The position numbers and the translations under genes were made by a program. A stretch of DNA of 64,000 nucleotides, from NCBI RefSeq assembly GCF_003254275.1, contig NZ_QKZK01000001.1, positions 41,364 to 105,363 on the forward strand, written 5' to 3'. The notes below the pieces were generated by a model. It was not told the origin of the DNA, made no database searches, and saw only the letters and a list, made by a program, of their open reading frames with translations. This DNA is from Breznakibacter xylanolyticus (GTDB lineage Bacteria; Bacteroidota; Bacteroidia; Bacteroidales; Marinilabiliaceae). Of the stretch, positions 17,471 to 27,350 are shown piece by piece. Every line of letters begins with the position of its first letter. Position 1 is the first letter of the stretch.

Positions 17471-20400
17471 ATGACGATGAGAAAATCTTTAGCCCTATTT
17501 TTGATCTTAATGGCCGTTACGGCCTGTTCCACACAAAAGAACACCCGTTTTCGGCGGGCATACCATAATTTGAACGCGCGATACAATGCCCTGTTCAATG
17601 GGCGCGAGAGCCTAAAGGCGGGGGAGAAAAAAATCGCCGAGGCAACGCGTAATGATTATGCCTTGGTGTTGCCCGTGTTTGAGTATTCCGACAAAGAGAA
17701 AGCCTCTGTGGCTACGTCCGAGATGGAGCGTGCCGTGTCGAAGGGCACCATTTTGATTGCCAAGCATTCCATCACCAAAAAACCGCAGAAAAAGCCCACC
17801 GATACAGATCCTTATTATCGTAAGTTCTATAATCAGAAAGAGTTTAATAAGTGGGTGGATGAGGCCTGGATGCTGATTGGCAAAGGGCGTTTTTATCAGC
17901 ACGATTTTTCACAGGCCATTCAGACCTTCGATTTGGTGATTCGTGATTTTTCGCACACGCCCACCTTGTACGAGGCTTTATTGTGGAAAGCGGCGTCATT
18001 TGCCGAAAAAGGCGATTATGCCTCAGCGCGGATGGCGCTCGAGACTTATGACACCTGGGGTTCTGCCCCCTCTTCGTTGTATGGTCATTACATGGCAGTG
18101 TCGGCCGATTTGATGCTTAAGGAATCTCGTTTTGAGGCGGCTGTACCTGCGTTGCGTTTGGCCGCTCAGCATGCCCGGGGCAAGCAGAAGAAATTGCGCT
18201 ATCGATACATTTTGGCGCAGGTGCTGGCGCTCACCGGCCAGGCACAGCAAGCCGGCGATGAGTATCGAAAAGTGCTTCGTATGCGTCCGCCTTACGAGAT
18301 GGCCATTAATGCGCGTATTGCCGCTGCGTCGTTGGGGGGTGATAATCCTGAGCAGAACCTGAAAGACCTCAATCGACTGGCTCGCGATAAGAAAAATGTT
18401 GAGTTTCTCGATCGTATCTATTATAGTATGGCGCTCATTGATTTACAGCGCGATGATGAAGCCTCGGCATTGGAGCACTTGGAGATGTCGAGTCGTTTGA
18501 GTCGTAACAACGATAAGCAAAAGGGGCTTTCGTTTTTGATGTCGGGTGACATTTACTTTAATCGTCCGCAGTACCGTCCGGCCTTTATGGCATACGACAG
18601 TGCCATGGTTTATCTGCCCGAAGGCGATGAACTGAAAACTGCGTTGGTTCAAAAACATGCTTCGCTGAAGATATTGGTCGAAAATATTGAGGTTGTAGAG
18701 CGCGAAGATAGTCTTCAGGCATTGGCAAGTATGCCCGAAGCAGCCCGAATGGCCGTGATTGATAAAATGATTGCCGCTGAGCAACAACGGCTCAAGGAGG
18801 AAGCCGAACGTCAGCAAAACGAATTTTTAGGTTACGACCCGTATTTGACGCAAGGCTCATCGATGAATCAAAGTCGGGATGCTGCCAAGTGGTATTTTTA
18901 TAACTCGTCGACGCTTACCCTTGGTAAAGCAGAGTTTGAGCGGAAATGGGGTAAGCGTAAGCTCGAAGACAACTGGCGACGTGCCAATAAGTCGGTGGCC
19001 ATGCGTGATGAATTGCCCGATTTGGAGGATCCTTTTGGAGAGCCTCAGGCCGCAACAAATCCGACCAAGGGGGACGAGGGGGCTGCTCAGCCTTCCTTGG
19101 AAACCAAAACATTTACTCGCGAGGGATTGATGCGTGATGTTCCCATGACAGCGGAAGCCATCCATCAATCCAATCAACGCATTGAAGGGGCTTTGTTGAA
19201 CATGGGCAAGGTTTATAATGAGCGGCTCAATGATTACCCGCGTGCCGTAGAGGTTGATGAAGAATTGTTGCGTCGTTTTCCGCAGGGCGCTTTGCGATTG
19301 GAGGCCTACATGGATTTGTTTTCAGGTTATCAGAATGTTCCCGATGCGGCAGGCATGAATTCGGTGCGTGAGCGCGTGGGACGCGAGTTTCCCGAGAGTA
19401 AGTTTTATGCTTACCTGAGTGATCCATTGTTTTTTCAAAAGCGCGATGAGGCTCTCCGGGCGCAGGATGTGGCTTATCAAGCCACTTATGCTGATTATTT
19501 GAATGGTGATTTTGTCTCTGTCATTGCCAAGGCCGGAGTCATTGAAGCTAGCGGTGGCGAGAATAGTTTGTTGCCCAAATACCGATTGTTGAAATCGTTA
19601 TCGTACGGTCGTGAGGGCGATGTCGATCAATTTAAAGGAACGCTCGAGGTTATTACCGCTTCGCATGCCGGGAGCGATGAGGCCGCATTGGCTCAGTTGT
19701 TGCTCGATGAATTGGCCAAAGGGCGTATGCCCGTGCGCGGCCCCGTGGCACCATCGCGACTTGCGGGGGCGTTGATCGAGGATGTTGCTCCGCAAGATGC
19801 TGTAATTGAAGAGTCTAAGGGGTATTCACTCTATCCGGATGCCGCGCACAGTTTGTTGATTTGGGTCAACCGGGGTGTGAATGCCAAGCAGTTGCTCTTT
19901 AATGTGGCCGATTATAATTTCAGTTACTTCCTGGTGAAGGATTATGACCTGATATGGCACACGTTGCCCGATCAGTCGCGAATGCTCGAAGTGCGTGGTT
20001 TTGAGAAGCAGCACGAGGCCATGGAGTATCTCTACGCTTTGCGCCAGAATGCCACTGTGTTCCGTGGCATTGATGATGGCTCACCTCGTTTGTTGGTGGT
20101 GGCCGAGCCCAATGTGAAGTACATGCTTTCGTCGGGCGATGTGAAAGGGTATTTGCCGATGTATCTCACCCATTATTTGAAAGTGAACCTCACCGAACCC
20201 GAACTACACGACTATGGAGTGGTGACCGGATATCTCAGACCGACGACACAATTGGTTGACGAAGAATCAAAGGTCGATTCGGAGTCTGTTTATACGTCCG
20301 GTGGTGATGTGTGGCAGTTTGCATTGATTTATGATGAGGTCGGAGTGAATGCCATGCGATTGCAGTCAGGTGTGGCCCGATTTAATAACAGCCGGCGTTT

Positions 20401-20638
20401 GTCGCATCTCAAGATCTCCATTTTGGAGATGCCTCAGAGTCGTAAAGCCTTGGTGGTGACCGGCCATGCAGGGCAAACGGCCGTGCAACAGTATCAAGAG
20501 CTGATTGCGGCCAACCGTTTGGCCATACAAGAGGTTCAAGGCAAAAAGCATCAAATGCTGATCATCACCCCCGAAAATTTCGCGGTGTTGAAGCAAAATG
20601 GTGATGTGGAGGAATACTTGCGTTTTATCAATCGTTAA
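17471..20638 (+). CDS. porW: T9SS periplasmic lipoprotein PorW/SprE
   Basis: PorW/SprE is a large TPR lipoprotein needed for type IX secretion and gliding; it links the SprA translocon region to the PorK/N rings in the periplasm. From the ATG at 17471 (or 17477) the 1055-residue product starts with a signal peptide and lipobox VTACS. It is followed by the family opening FRRAYHNLNARYNALFNGRES. A helical repeat region (about residues 130-420) carries TPR-like helices, then charged linkers and more helical repeats follow. The open frame reaches back to 17333, but that start would bury the signal peptide. porX follows after 19 bp. Confidence 0.88.
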   Translation: MTMRKSLALFLILMAVTACSTQKNTRFRRAYHNLNARYNALFNGRESLKAGEKKIAEATRNDYALVLPVFEYSDKEKASVATSEMERAVSKGTILIAKHSITKKPQKKPTDTDPYYRKFYNQKEFNKWVDEAWMLIGKGRFYQHDFSQAIQTFDLVIRDFSHTPTLYEALLWKAASFAEKGDYASARMALETYDTWGSAPSSLYGHYMAVSADLMLKESRFEAAVPALRLAAQHARGKQKKLRYRYILAQVLALTGQAQQAGDEYRKVLRMRPPYEMAINARIAAASLGGDNPEQNLKDLNRLARDKKNVEFLDRIYYSMALIDLQRDDEASALEHLEMSSRLSRNNDKQKGLSFLMSGDIYFNRPQYRPAFMAYDSAMVYLPEGDELKTALVQKHASLKILVENIEVVEREDSLQALASMPEAARMAVIDKMIAAEQQRLKEEAERQQNEFLGYDPYLTQGSSMNQSRDAAKWYFYNSSTLTLGKAEFERKWGKRKLEDNWRRANKSVAMRDELPDLEDPFGEPQAATNPTKGDEGAAQPSLETKTFTREGLMRDVPMTAEAIHQSNQRIEGALLNMGKVYNERLNDYPRAVEVDEELLRRFPQGALRLEAYMDLFSGYQNVPDAAGMNSVRERVGREFPESKFYAYLSDPLFFQKRDEALRAQDVAYQATYADYLNGDFVSVIAKAGVIEASGGENSLLPKYRLLKSLSYGREGDVDQFKGTLEVITASHAGSDEAALAQLLLDELAKGRMPVRGPVAPSRLAGALIEDVAPQDAVIEESKGYSLYPDAAHSLLIWVNRGVNAKQLLFNVADYNFSYFLVKDYDLIWHTLPDQSRMLEVRGFEKQHEAMEYLYALRQNATVFRGIDDGSPRLLVVAEPNVKYMLSSGDVKGYLPMYLTHYLKVNLTEPELHDYGVVTGYLRPTTQLVDEESKVDSESVYTSGGDVWQFALIYDEVGVNAMRLQSGVARFNNSRRLSHLKISILEMPQSRKALVVTGHAGQTAVQQYQELIAANRLAIQEVQGKKHQMLIITPENFAVLKQNGDVEEYLRFINR

Positions 20639-20657
20639 GCGTCAACCTAAAAAATGA

Positions 20658-22217
20658 ATGGTTATGACCGAAAAAAATATTCGCATCCTATGGGTCGATG
20701 ATGAAATTGAACATCTGAAGGCGCATTTGATTTATTTGAAAGAAAAGGGTTATGAGGTTGAAACAGCCAATAACGGAACCGATGCGTTGACGCTTTTGGC
20801 AGCCAACCATTACGATTTGGTGTTTTTAGATGAAAACATGCCCGGTTTGAGCGGGTTGGAGACCTTGGCTCGCCTCAAAGAGATTCGTCCCCTGGTGCCG
20901 GTGGTGATGATTACCAAGAGCGAAGAAGAGGACATCATGGAGCAAGCCATCGGCAGCAAAATAGCCGATTATCTGATTAAGCCCGTTAATCCCAATCAGA
21001 TACTGCTCACCATCAAAAAGAATATTGATAAACAACGTCTGGTGGCTCAGCAAACCACTTCGTCGTACCAGTCGGAATTTTCACGGTTGAGTTTTAAGAT
21101 TAACGATTCGTTGACGGTTGACGACTGGGAAGCGGTGTACCGAAAGCTCGTTTTTTGGGAGCTTGAGTTACAACAAGCCGGAGGAGCCATGGATGAGGTG
21201 TTGAAGATGCAAAAAGCTGAGGCCAATCGCGAGTTTGTCAAGTTTGTGAAGAAAAACTATTTGGGATGGTTGTCTGATGATCAGGGCCCTTTGATGTCGC
21301 ATCAACTATTTAAGCACAAGGTTTTTCCGTTGCTCGACAAGGGTGAGAAAGTTTTTTTTGTGCTCATTGATAATTTTAGGTTCGATCAGCTGCAGACCAT
21401 TCAGGCCGATTTGGCAGCCGATTATCAAACCCACGATGATGGCATGTATCTGAGCATTTTGCCCACGGCCACGCAATATGCACGCAATGCTGTTTTTTCG
21501 GGGTTGATGCCTGCACAAATTGTCCAGATGTATCCCCGTTTTTGGGTTGAAGAAGAGGATGAAGGGAGTAAAAATCAGTTTGAAAATGAGCTGATTCAGA
21601 CCATGCTGGATCGTTATCGACGCAAGCATCGTTACAGCTACCATAAAATCAACGACCAGGAATCGGGACGCAAACTGGTAGATGGATACAAATCTTTGTT
21701 AGATAATGATCTCAATGTGTGTGTGTTTAACTTTGTGGATATGTTGTCGCACGCGCGTACCGAGATGAAGATGATTCGAGAGCTGGCCGGCGATGAAGCT
21801 GCTTACCGTTCGCTTACCCTGTCGTGGTATATGCATTCGCCTTTGCGTGACTTGCTCAAGAAATTGGCGGGTGAAAAGGTGACAGTTATCATTACCACCG
21901 ATCACGGGACCATACGGGTTAATAACCCCATTAAGGTGGTTGGCGACAGGAGTGTCAATACGAATTTGCGTTACAAGCAGGGAAAGAACCTGGCCTACAA
22001 TCCCAAAGAGGTTTTTGAGGTGAAAGTTCCCGAAAAAGCCTTTTTGCCTAAGCAAAATGTGTCGTCAACCTATATCTTTGCGACCAACGAAGATTTTTTC
22101 GCCTATCCCAATAATTACAATCACTACGTCAATTACTATCGTGACACCTATCAACATGGCGGAATTTCTCTTGAAGAGATGATGATACCATGTGTGGTGA
22201 TGAATGGGAAATCATAA
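20658..22217 (+). CDS. porX: Response regulator with PglZ phosphatase domain, PorX
   Basis: PorX is the response regulator of the PorXY system that controls type IX secretion genes, in part through an ECF sigma factor. The 519 residues give a receiver domain (about 8-125) with acidic pair in WVDDEIE, phospho-acceptor Asp in VFLDENMPG and the conserved Lys in YLIKPVNP. A middle helical part follows, then a PglZ/alkaline-phosphatase-like domain with VLIDNFRFDQ (about residue 235) and TTDHGTI (about 415). The length matches known PorX. A second in-frame ATG at 20664 could be the start. It is 19 bp behind porW. A MITE-like element begins 9 bp after the stop. Confidence 0.93.
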   Translation: MVMTEKNIRILWVDDEIEHLKAHLIYLKEKGYEVETANNGTDALTLLAANHYDLVFLDENMPGLSGLETLARLKEIRPLVPVVMITKSEEEDIMEQAIGSKIADYLIKPVNPNQILLTIKKNIDKQRLVAQQTTSSYQSEFSRLSFKINDSLTVDDWEAVYRKLVFWELELQQAGGAMDEVLKMQKAEANREFVKFVKKNYLGWLSDDQGPLMSHQLFKHKVFPLLDKGEKVFFVLIDNFRFDQLQTIQADLAADYQTHDDGMYLSILPTATQYARNAVFSGLMPAQIVQMYPRFWVEEEDEGSKNQFENELIQTMLDRYRRKHRYSYHKINDQESGRKLVDGYKSLLDNDLNVCVFNFVDMLSHARTEMKMIRELAGDEAAYRSLTLSWYMHSPLRDLLKKLAGEKVTVIITTDHGTIRVNNPIKVVGDRSVNTNLRYKQGKNLAYNPKEVFEVKVPEKAFLPKQNVSSTYIFATNEDFFAYPNNYNHYVNYYRDTYQHGGISLEEMMIPCVVMNGKS

Positions 22218-22355
22218 TCATAACTCAATGTCGTTTCGTTAAGAGATGACAGCGTAAAACGAATTGACAGATGATGAGATGATGAAAGACTTTTAGATGA
22301 GGTATTTCAGTCTATTATTTGAATGTCATTCACTAAATGATATTGGATCATAATA
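22216..22355. mobile_element. MITE-like element E2 between porX and the HD gene
   Basis: It starts with CAATGTCGTTTCGTTAAG at 22226 and ends with CACTAAATGATATTG at 22345, an inverted, degenerate copy. The 10-bp flanks share ATCATAA at the same offset (22217-22223 and 22347-22353), consistent with a decayed target duplication. The interior has no open frame. The porX stop codon lies in the left flank, and the first possible ATG of the next gene (22337) lies inside the right end. Confidence 0.65.
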
Positions 22356-22366
22356 TTGAAACATTG

Positions 22367-23620
22367 ATGCCAGTCGGAACCTACAATAAAAAGAAAATTA
22401 TCAATGACCCGGTGCATGGGTTCATTTCGGTGCCATCCGAGTTGATTTACGACCTGATTGAGAATCCCTGGGTTCAGCGGTTGCGACGCATTAAACAGTT
22501 GGGTCTAACCTATCTGGTTTATCCGGGTGCTGTGCATACGCGTTTTCAACATGCCACCGGAGCCATGCATTTGATGCAGAATGCTGTGGAAGTATTGCGC
22601 GGTAAAGGCAACGATATTTCGCCCCAAGAGGAAGAAGCGGTACTGATTGCCATTTTGTTGCACGATGTGGGGCACGGCCCTTTTTCGCATGTGTTGGAGC
22701 ACACGTTGGTTGAGAATCTTTCGCACGAGGAGCTTTCGCGTTTGATTATTTCGCAGCTCAACGACCAATATCACGGTGCGTTGGATATGGCTTTGGATAT
22801 TTTCACCAATCGTTACCCCAAGCGTTTTTTGCATCAATTGGTTTCGGGGCAGCTCGATATGGATCGTCTCGATTACCTCAAGCGTGATAGTTTTTTCTCG
22901 GGTGTTTCGGAAGGCGTGATTGGTAGTGATCGCATCATTAAGATGCTTAACGTGTTTGATGACCAGTTGGTGGTTGAAGCCAAGGGGGTTTATTCTGTTG
23001 AGAAGTTTTTGATTGCCCGGCGTTTGATGTATTGGCAGGTTTATTTGCATAAAACGGTGTTGGTGGCCGAAAATCAGTTAGTTAACATTCTTCGGCGCGC
23101 CCGTTCTCTCATGCAGCAGGGGCATGATCTTTTTGCTCCGCCGGCTTTGGCGTTTTTCTTAAAAGGGACGGTGAATCATGCCGATTTTGCCCAAGATGCT
23201 GTGGCTTTGCGTTATTTTGGCGATTTGGACGATAACGATTTGATGAGCGCTATCAAAGCGTGGGGATACTGTGACGATCCTGTGTTGTCGTTGTTGTCCA
23301 ACGATTTGATGAACCGTCGTCTCAACCGCATCGAAATTAGCACCGTACCACCTGCCCCTGAGCGGTTGGATGCACTTAAGCAAATGGCAGTGTGCAGGTT
23401 GGGATTGCGTTATGTGAGTGATGCTGATTATTTTGTGGGAACAGGCACCATCTCTAATCATGCCTACAGTCGATTTGATGAGCAGATCAATGTTCTTTTC
23501 AATAACCATCAAATCAAAGATATATCCGAAGCATCCGATATGCTCAATCTTTCATATCTCGATAAAATTGTCACCAAGCACTATCTTTCTTATCCCAAAT
23601 CGTTATCAGAATCGCTTTGA
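22367..23620 (+). CDS. HD superfamily phosphohydrolase
   Basis: A 417-residue HD-domain protein of the dNTPase-like group. It shows the N-terminal KKIINDPVHGF, RLRRIKQLGLTYLVYPGA, the first metal His in HTRFQHATGAMH (about residue 55), HDVGHGPFSH (about 100) and the late Asp in QLDMDRLDYL (about 175). The substrate is unknown; relatives hydrolyse nucleotides. The frame extends to an ATG at 22337, but that ATG lies inside the right end of a MITE-like element, so I prefer 22367. I recall relatives upstream of lpxD in other Bacteroidia; here 261 bp separate them. Confidence 0.85.
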   Translation: MPVGTYNKKKIINDPVHGFISVPSELIYDLIENPWVQRLRRIKQLGLTYLVYPGAVHTRFQHATGAMHLMQNAVEVLRGKGNDISPQEEEAVLIAILLHDVGHGPFSHVLEHTLVENLSHEELSRLIISQLNDQYHGALDMALDIFTNRYPKRFLHQLVSGQLDMDRLDYLKRDSFFSGVSEGVIGSDRIIKMLNVFDDQLVVEAKGVYSVEKFLIARRLMYWQVYLHKTVLVAENQLVNILRRARSLMQQGHDLFAPPALAFFLKGTVNHADFAQDAVALRYFGDLDDNDLMSAIKAWGYCDDPVLSLLSNDLMNRRLNRIEISTVPPAPERLDALKQMAVCRLGLRYVSDADYFVGTGTISNHAYSRFDEQINVLFNNHQIKDISEASDMLNLSYLDKIVTKHYLSYPKSLSESL

Positions 23621-23657
23621 TTTATATAGCACGTGATAATTTTGTGATTAAATTTAT

Positions 23658-23665
23658 TAGCTTTG
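23658..23665 (+). promoter_or_regulatory. Weak candidate -7 element upstream of lpxD
   Basis: TAGCTTTG fits TAnnTTTG, but no -33 box is found at the right distance and the leader would be about 215 nt. The rest of the 23621-23881 gap holds no gene or repeat that I can see. Confidence 0.3.
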
Positions 23666-23881
23666 CACTGTTTTTTGTGATTAAGTTAAAGTTGTAATTT
23701 ATTGATTGATAGAGTTGTTGGTCGGTAAAAAATGATGCTGCTTGATGACAAGAATTTTGACGTGTTCGTGGGTTTACCGTTTTTTGTAATAAGTAAATGG
23801 TTCACCCCAGTGATCACAAGCTAGAGAAATGATTGTAAATGAGGTGCGGGTTTCAATCGCATCGTTTATGTAAGAATATAA

Positions 23882-24910
23882 ATGGAGTTTACTGCAAAGC
23901 AAATTGCCGAATTGATTCAGGGGACCGTTGAAGGTAATCCGGAAGAACCCATTCGTGGCGTCTCAAAAATAGAAGAAGGTCAACCAGGTACGCTATCGTT
24001 TCTGGCCAATCCCAAATATACCCATTACATCTATACCACAGGGGCATCGGCTGTGATTGTTAACAACAGCTTTGTTGCCGATCAGCCTGTGAATGCTACA
24101 CTGATTCGTGTTTCCGATGCTTATCGGGCCATTGCAGCACTGCTGGAGATGTATGAGCAGTCACAGCCTCAAAAATCGGGCATTGAGCAACCTTCATATA
24201 TTCATTCATCAGCTTCGGTTGGTGAATTTGCGTATGTGGGTGCCTTTGCGTACATCGGTGAAAATGTGATCATTGGAAAAAATGTGAAGATTTATCCACA
24301 GGCTTACGTAGGTGACAATGTGACCATTGGTGATCACACGACCTTGTACTCGGGTGTGAAAGTCTATAAGCAATGTCGCATTGGGAATAACTGTATTATT
24401 CACGCCGGTGCTGTAATTGGCAGTGATGGTTTTGGATTTGCCCCGGATGAATCGGGTCAATATAAAAAGATTGCGCAAGTGGGCAATGTGGTCATCGAGG
24501 ACAATGTTGAAATTGGTGCCAATACAACCATTGACCGTGCGACCATGGGCTCAACAATTGTACGAAAAGGGGCTAAGCTTGACAACCTGATTCAAGTTGC
24601 CCATAATGTTGAGATTGGTGAAGATTGCGTGTTCGCTGCTCAGGCCGGTATTGCCGGTTCCACAAAAATTGGTAATCGATGCATGTTTGGCGGTCAAGTC
24701 GGTTTGGCGGGTCATATCACCATTGCCGATGAAGTGAAGTTGGCTGCTCAAAGCGGTATTGCAAGTTCCATTAAACAGCAAGGCGCTGTTTATATGGGGG
24801 CTCCGGGATACGATGTGGCACAGTATAACCGTTCGTATGTCATTTTCCGCAAGCTTCCCGAGATATATAAGCAACTCAACGCGCTTGAGAAAAAGGTTTC
24901 TCAATTGTAG
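23882..24910 (+). CDS. lpxD: UDP-3-O-acylglucosamine N-acyltransferase
   Basis: LpxD adds the second 3-hydroxyacyl chain, from acyl-ACP, to UDP-3-O-acyl-glucosamine in lipid A synthesis. The 342 residues have the N-terminal uridine-binding domain (about 1-95), then a left-handed beta helix of hexapeptide repeats ([20 protein letters not shown] and onward, about 110-300). The catalytic-His region reads [13 protein letters not shown], and a short C-terminal helix ends the protein. It leads the lpxD-lpxC/fabZ-lpxA operon; the next ATG is 31 bp away. Confidence 0.96.
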   Translation: MEFTAKQIAELIQGTVEGNPEEPIRGVSKIEEGQPGTLSFLANPKYTHYIYTTGASAVIVNNSFVADQPVNATLIRVSDAYRAIAALLEMYEQSQPQKSGIEQPSYIHSSASVGEFAYVGAFAYIGENVIIGKNVKIYPQAYVGDNVTIGDHTTLYSGVKVYKQCRIGNNCIIHAGAVIGSDGFGFAPDESGQYKKIAQVGNVVIEDNVEIGANTTIDRATMGSTIVRKGAKLDNLIQVAHNVEIGEDCVFAAQAGIAGSTKIGNRCMFGGQVGLAGHITIADEVKLAAQSGIASSIKQQGAVYMGAPGYDVAQYNRSYVIFRKLPEIYKQLNALEKKVSQL

Positions 24911-24941
24911 TTTCTCATTCAGATAACTGTTGATATATAAT

Positions 24942-26342
24942 ATGGCAGATAAGCAATTCACCATCAAACAGCCGGTGACACTCAGTGGTCCCGGGTTACA
25001 TACCGGAGTTGAGGTGACTCTTACGTTACACCCTGCGCCGGATAATCATGGCTATAAGTTTCGACGCATCGACTTGGCCGATCAGCCGGTGATTGATGCA
25101 TTGGCTGAAAATGTTACTTATACTCAGCGAGGTACCGTTTTGTCAAAGGGCGATGCTAAGGTGAGTACCATCGAACATTGTTTGGCTGCTTTACGTGCTT
25201 TGGGCATCGACAACTGCCTCATTGACGTCAATGGCCCGGAAGTTCCCATTCTCGACGGTAGTGCACAACCCTTTGTGGAGGCACTTGATAAAGCCGGCAT
25301 GGAGGAACAAAGTGAAGAACGCCAGTATTTTGTGGTGAAGGAGAAAATGGTTTATGAAGATAAAGAGCGTGGTATCAAGCTTGAGTTGTTACCCGATGAC
25401 CATTTTTGTGTTGACACACATCTCTCGTTTTCCGGGTCGATGTTCCTGAGCAATCAGTATGCCTCCATGACTTCGTTCGAAGAGTTTAAGAACTATATAG
25501 CCCCTTGTCGGACTTTTGTGTTTTTGCACGAAATTGAAATGCTAAAGGCGCACAATCTGATTAAAGGAGGCGATTTGAATAATGCCATCGTCATTGTCGA
25601 TAAGCAAGTGACGCAGGCAGAGCTTGACAGTTTAGCCGATTTATTTGGAAAACCACATGTTCAGGCGCAATCCATTGGTATTCTCAATAATATTGAATTG
25701 CGTTTTCCTAACGAGCCTGCGCGTCACAAGTTGCTCGATACCATTGGTGATTTGGCACTTTGCGGCATGCCCATTAAGGGACGTCTGATTGCAACCCGTC
25801 CGGGGCATCAGTCGAATGTTGAATTTGCCAAAATCATTCGCAAAGAGATTAAAAAGCGTGCGCTTCAACCCGAAGCGCCCATTTATGACCCCAATGCCAA
25901 GCCGGTGTTTGATATACAGGACATCCGCCGCTTGTTGCCCCATCGTCCTCCGTTTTTGTTGGTTGATAAAATCATCGAGGTGGGCGATAAATACATCAAC
26001 GGGATTAAAAATGTGACCATGAACGAACCATTTTTCGTAGGTCATTTTCCCGAAGAGCCGGTGATGCCCGGTGTGTTGATGGTGGAAGCCATGGCGCAGT
26101 GTGGAGGCATTTTGGTGCTCAGTCAATTAGATGACCCCGAACTCTATAGCACTTATTTTTTGAAGATTGATAACATTAAATTTCGCAAGAAGGTGATTCC
26201 CGGCGACACCCTCATTTTTAAGCTCGAGATGATGTCGGAGATACGCCGAGGCGTGGCCAACATGAAAGGGACCAGTTTTGTGGGTGACGCGGTGGTGGCC
26301 GAGTGCGAATTTATGGCGCAAATCGTGAAAAATAAAGGTTAA
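24942..26342 (+). CDS. lpxC/fabZ: Fused LpxC deacetylase and FabZ dehydratase
   Basis: A 466-residue bifunctional protein. Residues 1 to about 300 are LpxC, the zinc enzyme that commits UDP-acyl-GlcNAc to lipid A: zinc His and catalytic Glu in STIEHCLAAL, plus RHKLLDTIGDLALCG with the other ligands. Residues about 315 to 466 are FabZ, the 3-hydroxyacyl-ACP dehydratase: FLLVDKI, then the catalytic His and Glu in GHFPEEPVMPGVLMVEAMAQ. The fusion is a Bacteroidota/Chlorobi hallmark and couples lipid A and fatty-acid synthesis. I start at ATG 24942; the TTG at 24930 is also in frame but less likely. Confidence 0.97.
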   Translation: MADKQFTIKQPVTLSGPGLHTGVEVTLTLHPAPDNHGYKFRRIDLADQPVIDALAENVTYTQRGTVLSKGDAKVSTIEHCLAALRALGIDNCLIDVNGPEVPILDGSAQPFVEALDKAGMEEQSEERQYFVVKEKMVYEDKERGIKLELLPDDHFCVDTHLSFSGSMFLSNQYASMTSFEEFKNYIAPCRTFVFLHEIEMLKAHNLIKGGDLNNAIVIVDKQVTQAELDSLADLFGKPHVQAQSIGILNNIELRFPNEPARHKLLDTIGDLALCGMPIKGRLIATRPGHQSNVEFAKIIRKEIKKRALQPEAPIYDPNAKPVFDIQDIRRLLPHRPPFLLVDKIIEVGDKYINGIKNVTMNEPFFVGHFPEEPVMPGVLMVEAMAQCGGILVLSQLDDPELYSTYFLKIDNIKFRKKVIPGDTLIFKLEMMSEIRRGVANMKGTSFVGDAVVAECEFMAQIVKNKG

Positions 26343-26368
26343 ATATAGAACACAGACAAACAACGCAT

Positions 26369-27160
26369 ATGACACAGCCTTTGGCATATATCCATCCCGA
26401 AGCACAAATCGGGCAAAACGTAGAGATTGGACCTTTTGCTTTTATTGATAAAGATGTGGTGATTGGCGACGGCACCGTGATTGGCCCCAATGCCACAGTG
26501 ATGAATGGTGCCCGCATTGGTAAAAATTGTCGGATTTTCCCGGGTGCCGTGATTGCCGGTGTCCCTCAGGATTTGAAGTTCAAGGGCGAAGCAACCACTG
26601 CTGAGATTGGTGATAACACCACTGTTCGTGAATGTGTGACCGTTAACCGGGGCACGGCATCACGTGGCAAGACCGTGGTTGGCAGCAACTGTTTGCTGAT
26701 GGCTTATGCCCACATCGCGCACGATTGCATCCTTAAGGATTATATCATCATTGGTAACGGCACGCAGTTGGCCGGCGAAGTAGAGATTGACGATCACGCC
26801 ATTGTGAGTGCGCACACGCTGGTGCACCAGTTTTCACGCATTGGCGCCCATGTGATGATTGGGGGCGGATCGCGTTTGGGGAAGGATGTTCCCCCGTTTG
26901 TGAAGATGCATCATGCGAAGATGGCTTACGCGGGTATCAACTCGGTGGGGTTGCGTCGCAGAAATTTCTCCAACGAAAAAATCAACGAAATTCAGGGCAT
27001 TTATCGTCTTTTGTTTCAGTCGAAGTTGAACAACACCCAAGCTTTGGAGCGCATTGAAGCTGAGTATCCTGCCAGTGAGGAGCGTGACATGATTATTGAT
27101 TTTGTGCGCAATTCACCTCGTGGCATTATTAAGGGATACGTGGCTGAACGTGAGGATTGA
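26369..27160 (+). CDS. lpxA: UDP-N-acetylglucosamine O-acyltransferase
   Basis: LpxA transfers the first 3-hydroxyacyl chain to UDP-GlcNAc, opening lipid A synthesis. The 263-residue product is a hexapeptide-repeat beta helix: IHPEAQIGQNVEIGPFAFID at the start, the catalytic His in MAYAHIAHDC (about residue 122), and the C-terminal helical domain with the GIIKGYV end. It follows lpxC/fabZ by 26 bp and closes the lipid A operon, with a strong hairpin about 145 bp downstream. Confidence 0.96.
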   Translation: MTQPLAYIHPEAQIGQNVEIGPFAFIDKDVVIGDGTVIGPNATVMNGARIGKNCRIFPGAVIAGVPQDLKFKGEATTAEIGDNTTVRECVTVNRGTASRGKTVVGSNCLLMAYAHIAHDCILKDYIIIGNGTQLAGEVEIDDHAIVSAHTLVHQFSRIGAHVMIGGGSRLGKDVPPFVKMHHAKMAYAGINSVGLRRRNFSNEKINEIQGIYRLLFQSKLNNTQALERIEAEYPASEERDMIIDFVRNSPRGIIKGYVAERED

Positions 27161-27304
27161 TTTGTGTGTTTAGGGAATTACCTGAGAGACATTACAAGCG
27201 ATTGCCCTCTTTAGGTATTTATGTTGAATTCATTTTTGTGAAGAATAGCTCCTTTTCATGTGATTTGGGTTAATTTTTTACATTATCATGCTTATTTATA
27301 GTGA

Positions 27305-27346
27305 TAAACCACAAAGGCTGCACGTAATTGCAGCCTTTGTGGTTTA
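27305..27346. terminator. Shared hairpin between lpxA and glgB
   Basis: AAACCACAAAGGCTGC pairs perfectly with GCAGCCTTTGTGGTTT around 8 nt. It lies between two convergent genes and could stop both; neither side has a long T tract. Confidence 0.65.
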
Positions 27347-27350
27347 CTTA

